Source of the DNA: Paenarthrobacter ureafaciens
Lineage (GTDB): Bacteria; Actinomycetota; Actinomycetes; Actinomycetales; Micrococcaceae
Reading direction: 5' to 3'
Assembly: GCF_004028095.1 (NCBI RefSeq)
Contig: NZ_SBHM01000007.1
Coordinates: 1,798,001 to 1,862,000, forward strand
Length of the DNA: 64,000 nt
Every line of letters starts with the position of its first letter. The stretch's first letter is position 1. Positions 1-7,311 of the stretch are shown here, in pieces. The notes under the pieces are model-generated. The model was not told where the DNA came from and ran no database searches. It saw only the letters and a list, made by a program, of their open reading frames with translations. The position numbers were made by a program, and so were the translations under genes.

Positions 1-339
1 GTAGTTTCCATCCCCTTTCAATGTCTTGATGGTTTGCTGAACGGAGGCCATCTGCCGGGCCAGTCGATCCCGCTCTTGGCCGAGCCACTCCATATGGCTG
101 CTGAGGGCCTTGACGGTGTCTGTCTCCCGAGCCAGCACTTCCGCGATTGCGGGAAGGCCAAGCCCGAGCTCCCGGAGCAACAGGATGCGCTGGAGCTGAA
201 CCAAGGCCGGACCGTCGTAGTAGCGGTAACCGTTATGTCCGGTCCGGCTTGGTTTGAGCAGCCCGATATCGTCGTAGTGCCGCAGCGTCCTGCTGGTGGT
301 TCCGGCCATCTTGGCGATTTCCTGGATCGACCAGTCCAT
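1..339 (-). CDS. MerR-family transcriptional regulator, partial at window edge
   Basis: The frame is open from an ATG at 337-339 to the window edge, giving 113 residues with the C-terminus missing. The protein opens MDWSIQEIAKMAGTTSRTLR followed by HYDDIGLLKPSR and NGYRYY, the standard MerR helix-turn-helix and wing. A leucine-rich dimerisation helix follows (LVQLQRILLLRELG, then a coiled region around residues 75-105). MerR regulators of the TipA/multidrug-sensing class normally repress or twist their own promoter. The ligand domain is outside the window, so the inducer cannot be inferred. An operator-like repeat cluster lies about 40-70 bp upstream. Confidence 0.9.
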   Translation of the reverse strand, partial: MDWSIQEIAKMAGTTSRTLRHYDDIGLLKPSRTGHNGYRYYDGPALVQLQRILLLRELGLGLPAIAEVLARETDTVKALSSHMEWLGQERDRLARQMASVQQTIKTLKGDGNY

Positions 340-377
340 CCGTCCTCCATCCTGTGCCTGTTCTTCGACAGTAGGCG

Positions 378-412
378 TTGACGTTACGTCAAGGTCAACA
401 TCTCAAGGTCAA
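378..412 (-). promoter_or_regulatory. putative MerR operator/promoter
   Basis: Bases 378-392 form a perfect inverted repeat with 7-bp arms around one base (TTGACGT-T-ACGTCAA). It overlaps a 10-bp direct repeat TCAAGGTCAA at 389-398 and 403-412 (14-bp period). On the minus strand this places TTGACC-type hexamers before the MerR start. Inverted repeats inside an over-long spacer are usual for MerR autoregulation; assignment to this gene is by position only. Confidence 0.55.
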
Positions 413-426
413 GGGATGGATCACTG

Positions 427-1062
427 TTAGTCAGCGAGGATCAGGTAAAGCGCCCGACGGGTTTCGTCGAGCTTCGCGATGGCTGCCTGCCGCTGTTCAT
501 CGGAGACTCCCGAGCGGAACTGGTGGATGACTCCCATCAGCTTGCCCACGCTCTGGTGGAAGGCGGCGCCGCTGGCGTCGGCTTCGGTGTTCCAGGCGTT
601 GGCCAATTCCTCTTCGTGCTCGGCGACGTAGGCACGGCCTTCATCGGTGAGCGTGAATTCCGTGCGCTTGCCTTCGCCCACAGCAGCAATGAGGCCTTCG
701 TCCACCAGTTGCTGCAGGGTCGGGTAAACGGATCCCGGGCTTGGCCGCCATGCGCCGGAGGTCTTCTCCGCGATGGTCTTGATCAGGCCGTATCCGTTGG
801 AAGGAGTTTCGGCCAGCAGCGAGAGGATGGCTGCCCGGACGTCGCCGCGGTTGCGGCGCGGGCCGCCCGGTCCGAAGCCTCGGGGCCCAAAACCGCCCGG
901 GCCGAAACCCGGACCAAAGCCTGGACCGAATCCACCGCCATGACCACCAGGGCCACGGCGTCCCCTGCCGCGGTTGAAGCGGCCGCGGCCGCCCCCGTGC
1001 TCAGGGTGCCCATTGCCGTGCTCTGGAAATGCGTTGTTGTCGTGTTCGTGGATGCCTTTCAT
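427..1062 (-). CDS. PadR-family regulator with Gly/Arg-rich N-terminal tail
   Basis: This 211-residue protein has a PadR winged helix at about 75-150: AAILSLLAETPSNGYGLIKT, then the recognition/wing segment PSPGSVYPTLQQLVDEGLI and FTLTDEGRAYVAEHE. A helical C-terminal dimerisation tail ends at LYLILAD. Residues 1-72 are unusual: a His/Asn-containing start, then a stretch of Gly, Pro, Phe and Arg with repeated GPGF/GFGP units, likely disordered. The ATG at 1060-1062 is preceded on the minus strand by AGGAAG at good spacing. PadR proteins generally repress efflux or stress genes in response to small molecules; the target here is not evident beyond probable autoregulation. Confidence 0.88.
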   Translation of the reverse strand: MKGIHEHDNNAFPEHGNGHPEHGGGRGRFNRGRGRRGPGGHGGGFGPGFGPGFGPGGFGPRGFGPGGPRRNRGDVRAAILSLLAETPSNGYGLIKTIAEKTSGAWRPSPGSVYPTLQQLVDEGLIAAVGEGKRTEFTLTDEGRAYVAEHEEELANAWNTEADASGAAFHQSVGKLMGVIHQFRSGVSDEQRQAAIAKLDETRRALYLILAD

Positions 1063-1116
1063 CGCAGCATCTTCCTTTCGGTTGTAAAGGTCGCCGAAGG
1101 ATTATCGGCGATACTT

Positions 1117-1131
1117 AACGATATATCGGTA
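1117..1131 (-). promoter_or_regulatory. palindromic PadR-type operator
   Basis: The core CGATATATCG (1119-1128) is a perfect 10-bp palindrome flanked by near-symmetric bases, about 60 bp upstream of the padR-like start. TATCGG also occurs at 1104-1109. AT-rich dyads of this sort next to PadR genes are commonly autoregulatory sites. Confidence 0.5.
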
Positions 1132-1154
1132 AAAGATCGAGTCGTCAACGGGAG

Positions 1155-1216
1155 GTGATAGAGCGATCGGCTGTCGGGGGTGGGATGTGATAGAGCGATC
1201 GGCTGTCGGGGGTGGG
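1155..1216. repeat. two tandem 30-bp repeats carrying the GTGATAGAGCG 11-mer
   Basis: Bases 1155-1184 and 1187-1216 are identical over 30 bp (32-bp period). A third copy begins at 1219 (GTGATAGAG) but diverges. The leading 11-mer GTGATAGAGCG reappears inverted at 63161-63171, and as GTGAGAGAGCG at 63217-63227. It therefore looks like a short dispersed intergenic repeat that has locally duplicated. Confidence 0.8.
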
Positions 1217-1236
1217 GCGTGATAGAGGGTTAAAGA

Positions 1237-1284
1237 ACGACGGCGGGTGCCGACTTCCGTATGGAAGCCGGCACCCGCCGTCGT
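1237..1284 (-). terminator. long hairpin downstream of nadE
   Basis: The arms 1237-1258 and 1263-1284 pair over about 22 bp with one mismatch around a GTAT loop. The stem is very GC-rich (core ACGACGGCGGGTGCCG and its complement). On the minus strand it is followed by a weak TTCTTTAA run. It lies between the nadE stop and the repeats. Confidence 0.7.
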
Positions 1285-1334
1285 ACTAGAGGCTGTCTGC
1301 CTAGGGTGCGGTGACGCTGGTCAGGCCCGGTGGG

Positions 1335-2156
1335 CTATTTCCACCACGTGTCGAAAATGGTGACCGGGACAGTCCGCTTGTGGCGGGTCCGCAAGTACTT
1401 CTGCTCAATGATTTCGGCGACGCCCTCGGGTACGTCGCGGCCTTCGAGGTAGTCATCGATCTGGTCGTAGGTGATGCCCAGTTCGTCCTCGTCGGTCCGG
1501 CCCGGCTTGTCATCCAGCAGGTCTGCCGTGGGAACCTTCTGCCACAGGCGCGCGGGTGCGCCGAGTTCGGCCAGCACTGCACGGTTCTGGCGTTTGTTCA
1601 GTCCAAACAGCGGCAGGATGTCCGCACCGCCGTCGCCGTATTTCGTGAAGAAGCCCGTGACGGATTCGGCGCCATGGTCGGTGCCGATCACCAGATAGTT
1701 GTGTTCGCCCGCAAGGGCGTACTGCGCGATCATGCGTGCGCGGGCCTTGGTGTTGCCCTTGTGGAAGTCTGAGATCTCCGCGCCCGTGGTCTTTTGGAAC
1801 TCGTCCTCGAAGCCGTCCACGGCGGCGGCGATGTTAAAGGTCCACTCGGTCTTGGCGTTGATGAAGTCCATGGCTGCCTGGGCATCATCTTCGTCGTGCT
1901 GCACGCCGTAGGGGAGCCGCACGGCCACAAAGTTCGCGTCCACGCCTTCTGACTGGAGTTCTTCCACCGCCAACTGGGCGAGCCTGCCCGCCAGAGTGGA
2001 GTCGAGCCCGCCGGAGATGCCCAGGACGAACCCCTTGGTACCGGTCGCCTTCACATACTCCTTCAGGAATTCAACCCGTTTGCGGACCTCCCCCGCGGGA
2101 TCGATCCGGGGCTGTACGCCCATTTCCTCAATGATTGTGGCCTGGAGTTCGCGCAT
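1335..2156 (-). CDS. nadE: ammonia-dependent NAD+ synthetase
   Basis: NadE converts nicotinic acid adenine dinucleotide plus ammonia and ATP to NAD+ in the cytoplasm. The 273-residue length matches the bacterial glutamine-independent form, which lacks a nitrilase domain. The ATP pyrophosphatase P-loop SGGLDST is at residues 48-54. [20 protein letters not shown] and PLFGLNKRQ are the family substrate-binding segments, and residues KVPTADL follow. No Shine-Dalgarno precedes the ATG; a -10-like hexamer ends seven bases upstream, suggesting a leaderless transcript. It appears monocistronic, between a terminator and the lacI repeat. Confidence 0.95.
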   Translation of the reverse strand: MRELQATIIEEMGVQPRIDPAGEVRKRVEFLKEYVKATGTKGFVLGISGGLDSTLAGRLAQLAVEELQSEGVDANFVAVRLPYGVQHDEDDAQAAMDFINAKTEWTFNIAAAVDGFEDEFQKTTGAEISDFHKGNTKARARMIAQYALAGEHNYLVIGTDHGAESVTGFFTKYGDGGADILPLFGLNKRQNRAVLAELGAPARLWQKVPTADLLDDKPGRTDEDELGITYDQIDDYLEGRDVPEGVAEIIEQKYLRTRHKRTVPVTIFDTWWK

Positions 2157-2163
2157 GGGTTCA

Positions 2164-2193
2164 ACACTAGTCAGCGGGATCGCAAAGCCTCAA
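2164..2193 (-). promoter_or_regulatory. nadE promoter, predicted leaderless
   Basis: Read on the minus strand: -35 TTGAGG (2188-2193), 18-bp spacer, -10 TAGTGT (2164-2169). Seven bases then lead directly to the nadE ATG, putting the predicted transcription start at or next to the start codon. Confidence 0.5.
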
Positions 2194-2211
2194 CCATCAT
2201 GAAGCGGCGTG

Positions 2212-2277
2212 CCCAAGTAAGTCGCAGTTGTGCGCGTTCTGAGCCCGCTAAACGCGCTCTGCTGCTACCTACTTGGG
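2212..2277. repeat. 66-bp palindromic intergenic repeat, copy 1, overlapping the lacI 3' end
   Basis: Ends CCCAAGTA and TACTTGGG are inverted. Inner segments GTGCGCGTT and CTAAACG match a second copy at 5518-5583. The right arm lies inside the last codons of the lacI-type gene and supplies its TAG stop (CCC AAG TAG on the minus strand). It probably folds into a large hairpin that terminates lacI. Confidence 0.8.
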
Positions 2278-3285
2278 TGCCGGGCCGGTGGAGCCGCGGA
2301 CCGTGAGGTGCGTGGGCATGACGGAGCGGCTCCGGCTTCCGCCGCCGGCCAGGGGGTTCAGCTGGGCCAGCAGCATGGACACGGCCATCCGCCCGGCCTG
2401 TTCAATGGGAGAGCTCAGCGTGGTGAGGGGAGGGTTGCAAAAGTCCGCCCCGAAAATGTCGTCGCAGCCTACGATGCTCATGTCCTCAGGGACGCGGATG
2501 CCCCGTTCCCGCAGCCTTTGCAGCATGCCGATCGCTATGAGGTCATTGAACACGATGCATGCGCTCACCCCGCTGTGTACGGCGGCATCGGCTGCGGCAG
2601 CGCCTGACTGGGTCTTCGGAACAAACGGACCCAGCAGCCGGACCTCGATCCCACGGTCCTCGGCAGCGGCTGACAGTACCGCCCAGCGTCGGGAACCCGA
2701 TTGGGACACGACAGGCCCGGAAACGTAGGCCACCGAGGTATGTCCCAGGGAGATGAGGTGGTCAAGTGCCTGCGTCATGGCCGAGGGGGTGTCAATGATG
2801 ACAGCCGGTACACCCACTACATCGCGGTTGACGGTGACCATGGGCATCCGCGTCGCAGCTTCCGCGAGGGCGGCGTCGTTCAGGCGGGAGGCTGCCACAA
2901 TTACCCCGTCCGCGCTCTTGCGCAGCTGATCCAGCGTGCTGGCCTCCACCTCATCAGACTCCTCGGTATCCACCAGGAGCTGGGTGTAGCCGGCGGCCTT
3001 CAGTTGCAGTTGGGTGCCACGGATCAGGTCGAAGTAGAAGGGGTTGGTGATATCCGGGACAAGGACGCCAACAGCGCCCGTTTTGCCGGAGCTCAGGGCT
3101 TTTGCTTGGGAGTTGGGCGTGTAGTTAAGTTCGACGGCGGCAGCCCGGATCCGCTCGCGGGTGCGGATATTCACGCGCTCGGGATTGGTCAGGGCACGTG
3201 AGACTGTTGACGCCGCAACGCCGCACAAGGCGGCAATGTCATGGATGGTGGCAGGGCGCTCTGCTGCCACGGGTTGCGTCGCCAT
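2269..3285 (-). CDS. LacI-family transcriptional repressor
   Basis: From the ATG at 3283-3285 the protein is 338 residues; a GAGAGG Shine-Dalgarno lies 7 nt upstream. An in-frame ATG 28 codons earlier lacks one, so the shorter start is chosen. The N-terminal HTH reads ATIHDIAALCGVAASTVSRA with hinge AAAVELNYTPN. The periplasmic-binding-like sensor starts GAVGVLVPDITNPFYFDLI and ends at PLTTLSSPIEQ. It is transcribed divergently from the 3562 operon. Operator sequences TTG(A/G)CAATCGGTTG(C/T)CAA-like occur in that intergenic region and before the binding-protein gene at 5767, so it most likely represses both. The effector is unknown, perhaps a sugar or polyol derivative. Confidence 0.92.
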   Translation of the reverse strand: MATQPVAAERPATIHDIAALCGVAASTVSRALTNPERVNIRTRERIRAAAVELNYTPNSQAKALSSGKTGAVGVLVPDITNPFYFDLIRGTQLQLKAAGYTQLLVDTEESDEVEASTLDQLRKSADGVIVAASRLNDAALAEAATRMPMVTVNRDVVGVPAVIIDTPSAMTQALDHLISLGHTSVAYVSGPVVSQSGSRRWAVLSAAAEDRGIEVRLLGPFVPKTQSGAAAADAAVHSGVSACIVFNDLIAIGMLQRLRERGIRVPEDMSIVGCDDIFGADFCNPPLTTLSSPIEQAGRMAVSMLLAQLNPLAGGGSRSRSVMPTHLTVRGSTGPAPK

Positions 3286-3362
3286 GGGCGTTCCTCTCTG
3301 AACGTCGAAACGGTTGTGACCACTGCCACACCGTTGGTCAAGATTGCCATAGTTGGCAGCAA

Positions 3363-3402
3363 ATGGCAATCGGTTGTCAACGGTGTGCCAGACTCGCTAG
3401 AC
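3363..3402 (+). promoter_or_regulatory. LacI-type operator over the 3562-operon promoter
   Basis: The 18-bp imperfect palindrome ATGGCAATCGGTTGTCAA (3363-3380) contains the -35 TTGTCA (3374-3379). A 17-bp spacer leads to CTAGAC (3397-3402). The architecture matches the site at 5632-5671, where the operator also covers a TTGnCA -35. Confidence 0.65.
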
Positions 3403-3561
3403 TCAGTCGGGAAGCAAGCCCTGTGAACCCCATCACTCCTGCTGGGCCGCGGCCCCGCGGTTCCGCACGGGCGAGCAACCGCAACCGCCTCCGGTGCTGG
3501 CTGAGCCGACTCAACCGCCGGCAACGCCAACAGATTCACCGGTACCACCAAGGAGATATAC

Positions 3562-4407
3562 GTGACTCAACCCAGCGCCGTGTGGAGCCTGTCCGGTTTC
3601 GGCGACGAAGTAGACCCCGACCCCGCTATCCAGGCAGCCGTCCTCCTGGCGTTGGGCGCCAGCCACATTGAAGTCCGCAGCGCCTGGGGGACCAACGTCT
3701 CGGAACTGGAACCGGCCGACGTCGAACGCCTCAAGGCGATCCTCGACGACAAGGGTCTCAAAGTCTCCGCTGTCGCGAGCCCCATCGGCAAAGTGGATGT
3801 CAGCCTTCCGGTGGAGCACGAACTCGGACGCCTCCGGCAGATCATTTCCGTGGCCAAGGCCTTGGATACCAAGTATGTGCGGATCTTCTCCTTCTACAGG
3901 GCCGAGGGGCAGAGCCAGGAAGACATCCGCGACGCAGTGATCGAGCGGATGGGCGCCCTGGCTGCCGAAGCCGAGGCGAACGGGATCATCCTGCTCCATG
4001 AGAACGAAAAGGGCATCTACGGAGATACCCCGGAGCGCGTCCTGGACATCATGGAGGCGGTTGGTTCGCCGGCTCTTCGCGTCGCGTGGGACAACGCAAA
4101 CTTCGTGCAGGTGGGCGTCAAGCCATATACACAGGGCTACACGCTCCTGCGCCCCTACCTTGAGTACTTCCAAGTCAAGGATGCGCTGGCCACCACGGGA
4201 GAGGTTGTCCCCTCCGGTGAAGGAGACGGCGAGCTGGATGAAACCATCGCCGCGCTTGCCGCAGACGGCTACGCAGGCTTCGCTTCGCTTGAGCCGCACC
4301 TGGCCGCGGCGCACGAGCTGGGCGGCTTTTCCGGGCCGGTCGCTTTTGGCGTGGCTGCCCGGGCCTTCGCAGGCTTGGCCGCAAAGAACGGCGTCCGCCT
4401 GGCCTGA
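3562..4407 (+). CDS. sugar phosphate isomerase/epimerase-like TIM-barrel protein
   Basis: This 281-residue protein starts at GTG after AAGGAGATATAC. It has the xylose-isomerase-like barrel pattern with candidate metal ligands in ILLHENEKGIYGD (about 145-157), VAWDNANF, QVKDA and SLEPH. Family members interconvert keto-sugars, inosose or 3-keto-glycosides. It is first in the operon divergent from the LacI gene and is followed after 61 bp by a Gfo/Idh/MocA dehydrogenase. That pairing is typical of oxidised-sugar or inositol-type catabolism. The exact substrate cannot be stated. Confidence 0.85.
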   Translation: MTQPSAVWSLSGFGDEVDPDPAIQAAVLLALGASHIEVRSAWGTNVSELEPADVERLKAILDDKGLKVSAVASPIGKVDVSLPVEHELGRLRQIISVAKALDTKYVRIFSFYRAEGQSQEDIRDAVIERMGALAAEAEANGIILLHENEKGIYGDTPERVLDIMEAVGSPALRVAWDNANFVQVGVKPYTQGYTLLRPYLEYFQVKDALATTGEVVPSGEGDGELDETIAALAADGYAGFASLEPHLAAAHELGGFSGPVAFGVAARAFAGLAAKNGVRLA

Positions 4408-4468
4408 CCAGGCACGGCACAGCCAAGAGCACTACACCAAGCAAGGGATCCTTCAAAGGAGCAGGAAC

Positions 4469-5476
4469 ATGCCCACAGCAGCAATCATCGGTTGCGGAGA
4501 CGTCTCCAGCGTCCACTTCGCGGCACTGGCCGGAACCCCCGACGTCGAATTGGTGGCGGTCTGCGACGCCGATCCGGACAGGCTGGCTGCGGCCGTAGCC
4601 GCCCACGGGGTACCGGGGTACGCGAGCCATCTGGACTTACTGGCGAAGGCGAGGCCCGACGTCGTACATATCTGCACGCCGCACCACCTCCACGCGTCGC
4701 TGGCAGCGGACTTCCTTGAGGCGGGCGTGAACGTGATCGTGGAGAAGCCGCTCGCGCACACGCTCGAAGAAGGCCGCCGCCTGGTGGACGTGGCCGAACG
4801 GAGCCCGGCGAAGATCGGTGTCTGTTTCCAGAACCGCTACAACGCGACATCGCAAGCCATGCGCGAACTGCTGGACGGCGGTTCGCTGGGGCAGGTGCTG
4901 GGCGCCTCCGCAACCGTGATGTGGCACCGTTCGGGTGACTACTACCGCGACCGGCCGTGGCGTGGAACGTGGGCCGAGGGTGGCGGCGGCTTGATGATGA
5001 ACCAGGCCATCCATACCGTGGATCTCCTGCAGTGGCTGGTGGGGGATGTGGCGAAGGTGGAAGGCCGTGCCGCCACCCGTGCTTTAGCAGGGGTCATCGA
5101 GGTGGAAGACACCGCGGAGTTCGTGGCGGAGCATGAGAACGGTGCCCGGAGTGTTTTCTATGCGACGCTGGCCAATGCCGTCAACGCGCCGGTAACGCTG
5201 GACGTCGTCACGGAGAACGCCACCCTCAGCCTCCGCGGCGACCTCACCGTGACATACGCGGACGGCTCCGTGGAGGTCATCAAGGAGCAGCTGCAGGAAA
5301 CCGGGGGGCGTTCGTATTGGGGGGCGTCCCATGAACTCCTGATCAAGGATTTCTACGCAAAGCTGGAGGCCCCCGGGCCGTTCTGGATCAACCCCGCCGA
5401 AGCGTCGAAGTCGTTGCGGATCGTTAAGGACATCTACGCGCAGAGCTACCCGGACCTCGCGGACCTCGTCGCCTGA
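4469..5476 (+). CDS. Gfo/Idh/MocA-family NAD(P)-dependent oxidoreductase
   Basis: The 335-residue protein begins MPTAAIIGCGDVSSVHFAAL, a Rossmann nucleotide-binding motif; AAAGGAGCAGG lies just upstream. The open frame extends further 5' but only as a shadow of the preceding gene. The family EKP motif is in NVIVEKPLAHTLEEG at about residue 95. WAEGGGGLMMNQAIHTVDLL carries the catalytic-region histidine. Relatives oxidise sugars, inositols or dihydrodiols. It belongs to the LacI-regulated operon with the epimerase-like protein upstream. A second family member lies at 12014. Confidence 0.88.
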   Translation: MPTAAIIGCGDVSSVHFAALAGTPDVELVAVCDADPDRLAAAVAAHGVPGYASHLDLLAKARPDVVHICTPHHLHASLAADFLEAGVNVIVEKPLAHTLEEGRRLVDVAERSPAKIGVCFQNRYNATSQAMRELLDGGSLGQVLGASATVMWHRSGDYYRDRPWRGTWAEGGGGLMMNQAIHTVDLLQWLVGDVAKVEGRAATRALAGVIEVEDTAEFVAEHENGARSVFYATLANAVNAPVTLDVVTENATLSLRGDLTVTYADGSVEVIKEQLQETGGRSYWGASHELLIKDFYAKLEAPGPFWINPAEASKSLRIVKDIYAQSYPDLADLVA

Positions 5477-5517
5477 CCCGTTTCCTCCCCACCCTGGAAG
5501 CGCCCGCCCCGCCCTGC

Positions 5518-5583
5518 CCCAAGTAGGTCGCATTTGTGCGCGTTTTGAGCGTTCTAAACGTGCACTAATGCGACCCAGTTGGG
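5518..5583. repeat. 66-bp palindromic intergenic repeat, copy 2
   Basis: CCCAAGTAGGTCGCA (5518-5532) pairs with TGCGACCCAGTTGGG (5569-5583) with two mismatches. The interior resembles copy 1 at 2212-2277. It sits just downstream of the Gfo/Idh/MocA stop at 5476 and probably acts as its terminator. Confidence 0.8.
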
Positions 5584-5631
5584 TGCGTGGGCAGGGGCTG
5601 GAAAACGCTCTGGCAACAATTCCAGAAACTT

Positions 5632-5671
5632 TTGACAATCGGTTGCCAAGAAGCGACAAAGTCCGTACTGT
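5632..5671 (+). promoter_or_regulatory. LacI-type operator and promoter for the ABC importer operon
   Basis: The operator TTGACAATCGGTTGCCAA (5632-5649) overlaps the -35 TTGCCA (5643-5648). A 17-bp spacer leads to TACTGT (5666-5671). The 18-bp dyad differs at only a few positions from the one at 3363-3380. A further TGGCAACAATTCC half-site lies at 5611. Confidence 0.65.
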
Positions 5672-5766
5672 GAATCCCACACCCAGAAACATGTGGCCTA
5701 TGCCACACTCCTCAGTTCTGATCCGGATCCTGTTCGCATCAGGCAAAGACTCATTAGGAGCCGACA

Positions 5767-7305
5767 ATGAAGTTAGGTCCCAAGGCGGCAGCAGCTGCCA
5801 TCGTCCTGAGCGCCTCACTGGCACTTACGGCCTGCGGCGGAGGCGCAGGCGCAGGAGCCGGCTCGAACGCAGGCGGTGGAAAGACCGTCACGGCGCTCAC
5901 GTTGGGAACCCTCCGCGACCTTACCTCGTGGGATCCCGCCCAGGCCCACGTCGGCCACGCCCTCCAGCCTTACCAGGTGGCCTACGACTCCCTGATTCTC
6001 CGCGAGCCGGACGGCAAGCTGAGCCCCATGCTGGCCACGGAGTGGAAGTACAACGAAGCCCGCACCAAGCTGACCATGGACCTGCGCACGGATGTGACGT
6101 TCAGCGACGGTGCGAAGTTCGACGCTGAAGCTGCCAAGGCCAACATGGACCACTTCAAGAAGGCAAACGGACCGCAGATGGCCCAGCTCAGCTCCGTGTC
6201 CGACATTGCCGTGGTGGACGCGGACACCATCGACATCAACCTGACGGCCCCCGAACCCGCACTGGAGTACTTCCTCAGCCAGGCTGCCGGCCTGATGGGA
6301 AGCCCCAAGGCCCTGGGTACGGACGCCATCAAGACCGAACCGGTCGGCTCGGGCCCGTACGTCATGGACAAGGCCGCTTCGGTCAAGGACTCGCAGAGCG
6401 TCTTCAACGCCCGCGAAGGCTACTGGAACAAGGACCTCCAGAAGTACAAGAAGATCACCCTGAAGGTCCTCCTGGATCCGACGGCCCGCACCAACGCCTT
6501 GGTTTCCGGCCAGATCGACGCCACTCTTCTGGACCCGAAGAACGGCAAGCAGGCTGAGGGCGCCAAGATGAAGCTCGAGGCCAACCAGGTTGACTGGTCT
6601 GGACTGCTCCTGCTGGACCGGGAAGGAACCAAGAACCCGGCCCTGGCCAACGTCAAGGTCCGTCAGGCCATCAACTACGCCTTCGACCGGAAGACCATCC
6701 TGGACCAGGTGATGCTTGGTCAGGGAACCCCCACCTCGCAGCCGTTCGGCAAGGACAGCGGTGCGTGGACTGAAGAGCTGGAGAACTACTACACCTACGA
6801 TCCGAACAAGGCCCGGCAACTCCTGAAGGAATCCGGCTTTGAAGGCAAGGTCAGCATCGACGTTCCCACCCTTCCCGGTGCGGAAACCCTGATCTCGGTG
6901 CTCAAGCAGCAGCTTGCCGACGTCGGAATTACCCTGAACCCGGGTGCGGCGATCACCAACACCTTTACAGCGGACGTGGCAGCCCAGAAGTACCACGCAC
7001 TCTTCTTCAACCTGTTCCAGGGTGAGCCCACGGTGGCCATCGACCAGATTGTCTCCACCAAGGCCCTGTACAACCCGTTCAAGACCACCACGCCTGAGCT
7101 CGAGGAAAAGATCCAGGCAGTGCGGACCGCCGGTGAAGACGCAGGAACCAAGGCACAGGAAGTGAACAAGTACGTGGTTGAGCAGGCTTGGTTCGCACCA
7201 CTGTTCCGCGTGAACCAGATGTACTACCACAACGACAAAGTGAACGTAGTCCCGCAAGCACAGCAGGCCGTTCCTTCCATCTACAACTACTCGCCTGCCA
7301 AGTAG
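5767..7305 (+). CDS. ABC importer solute-binding lipoprotein, SBP family 5
   Basis: This 512-residue protein has a lipoprotein signal peptide with lipobox LTAC (Cys23) followed by a Gly/Ala linker. The mature part has the dipeptide/oligopeptide/nickel-type signature: LRDLTSWDPAQAHVG, DGKLSPMLATEWKY, DLRTDVTFSDGAKFDAEA and VRQAINYAFDRKTI. It would capture substrate at the cell surface for the permeases at 7312 and 8250. Family 5 proteins bind peptides but also opines and oligosaccharides. Flanking isomerases and dehydrogenases suggest a sugar- or opine-like ligand. Confidence 0.93.
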   Translation: MKLGPKAAAAAIVLSASLALTACGGGAGAGAGSNAGGGKTVTALTLGTLRDLTSWDPAQAHVGHALQPYQVAYDSLILREPDGKLSPMLATEWKYNEARTKLTMDLRTDVTFSDGAKFDAEAAKANMDHFKKANGPQMAQLSSVSDIAVVDADTIDINLTAPEPALEYFLSQAAGLMGSPKALGTDAIKTEPVGSGPYVMDKAASVKDSQSVFNAREGYWNKDLQKYKKITLKVLLDPTARTNALVSGQIDATLLDPKNGKQAEGAKMKLEANQVDWSGLLLLDREGTKNPALANVKVRQAINYAFDRKTILDQVMLGQGTPTSQPFGKDSGAWTEELENYYTYDPNKARQLLKESGFEGKVSIDVPTLPGAETLISVLKQQLADVGITLNPGAAITNTFTADVAAQKYHALFFNLFQGEPTVAIDQIVSTKALYNPFKTTTPELEEKIQAVRTAGEDAGTKAQEVNKYVVEQAWFAPLFRVNQMYYHNDKVNVVPQAQQAVPSIYNYSPAK

Positions 7306-7311
7306 GACGCC

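Noticed and set aside
18..350. Open frames on both strands over the left edge
   Set aside because: The MerR frame, which runs off the window edge, explains this segment; the alternatives are frame shadows.
3562..5476. Assigning the Gfo/Idh/MocA protein at 4469 as LigC of the ring-cleavage pathway
   Set aside because: It is paired with an epimerase-like gene under LacI-type control and lies outside the catabolic regulon; nothing in the sequence ties it to aromatic semialdehydes.
5815..7257. Antisense open frame opposite the family-5 binding protein
   Set aside because: Composition of a reverse-frame shadow; the sense protein has a lipobox and family signatures.
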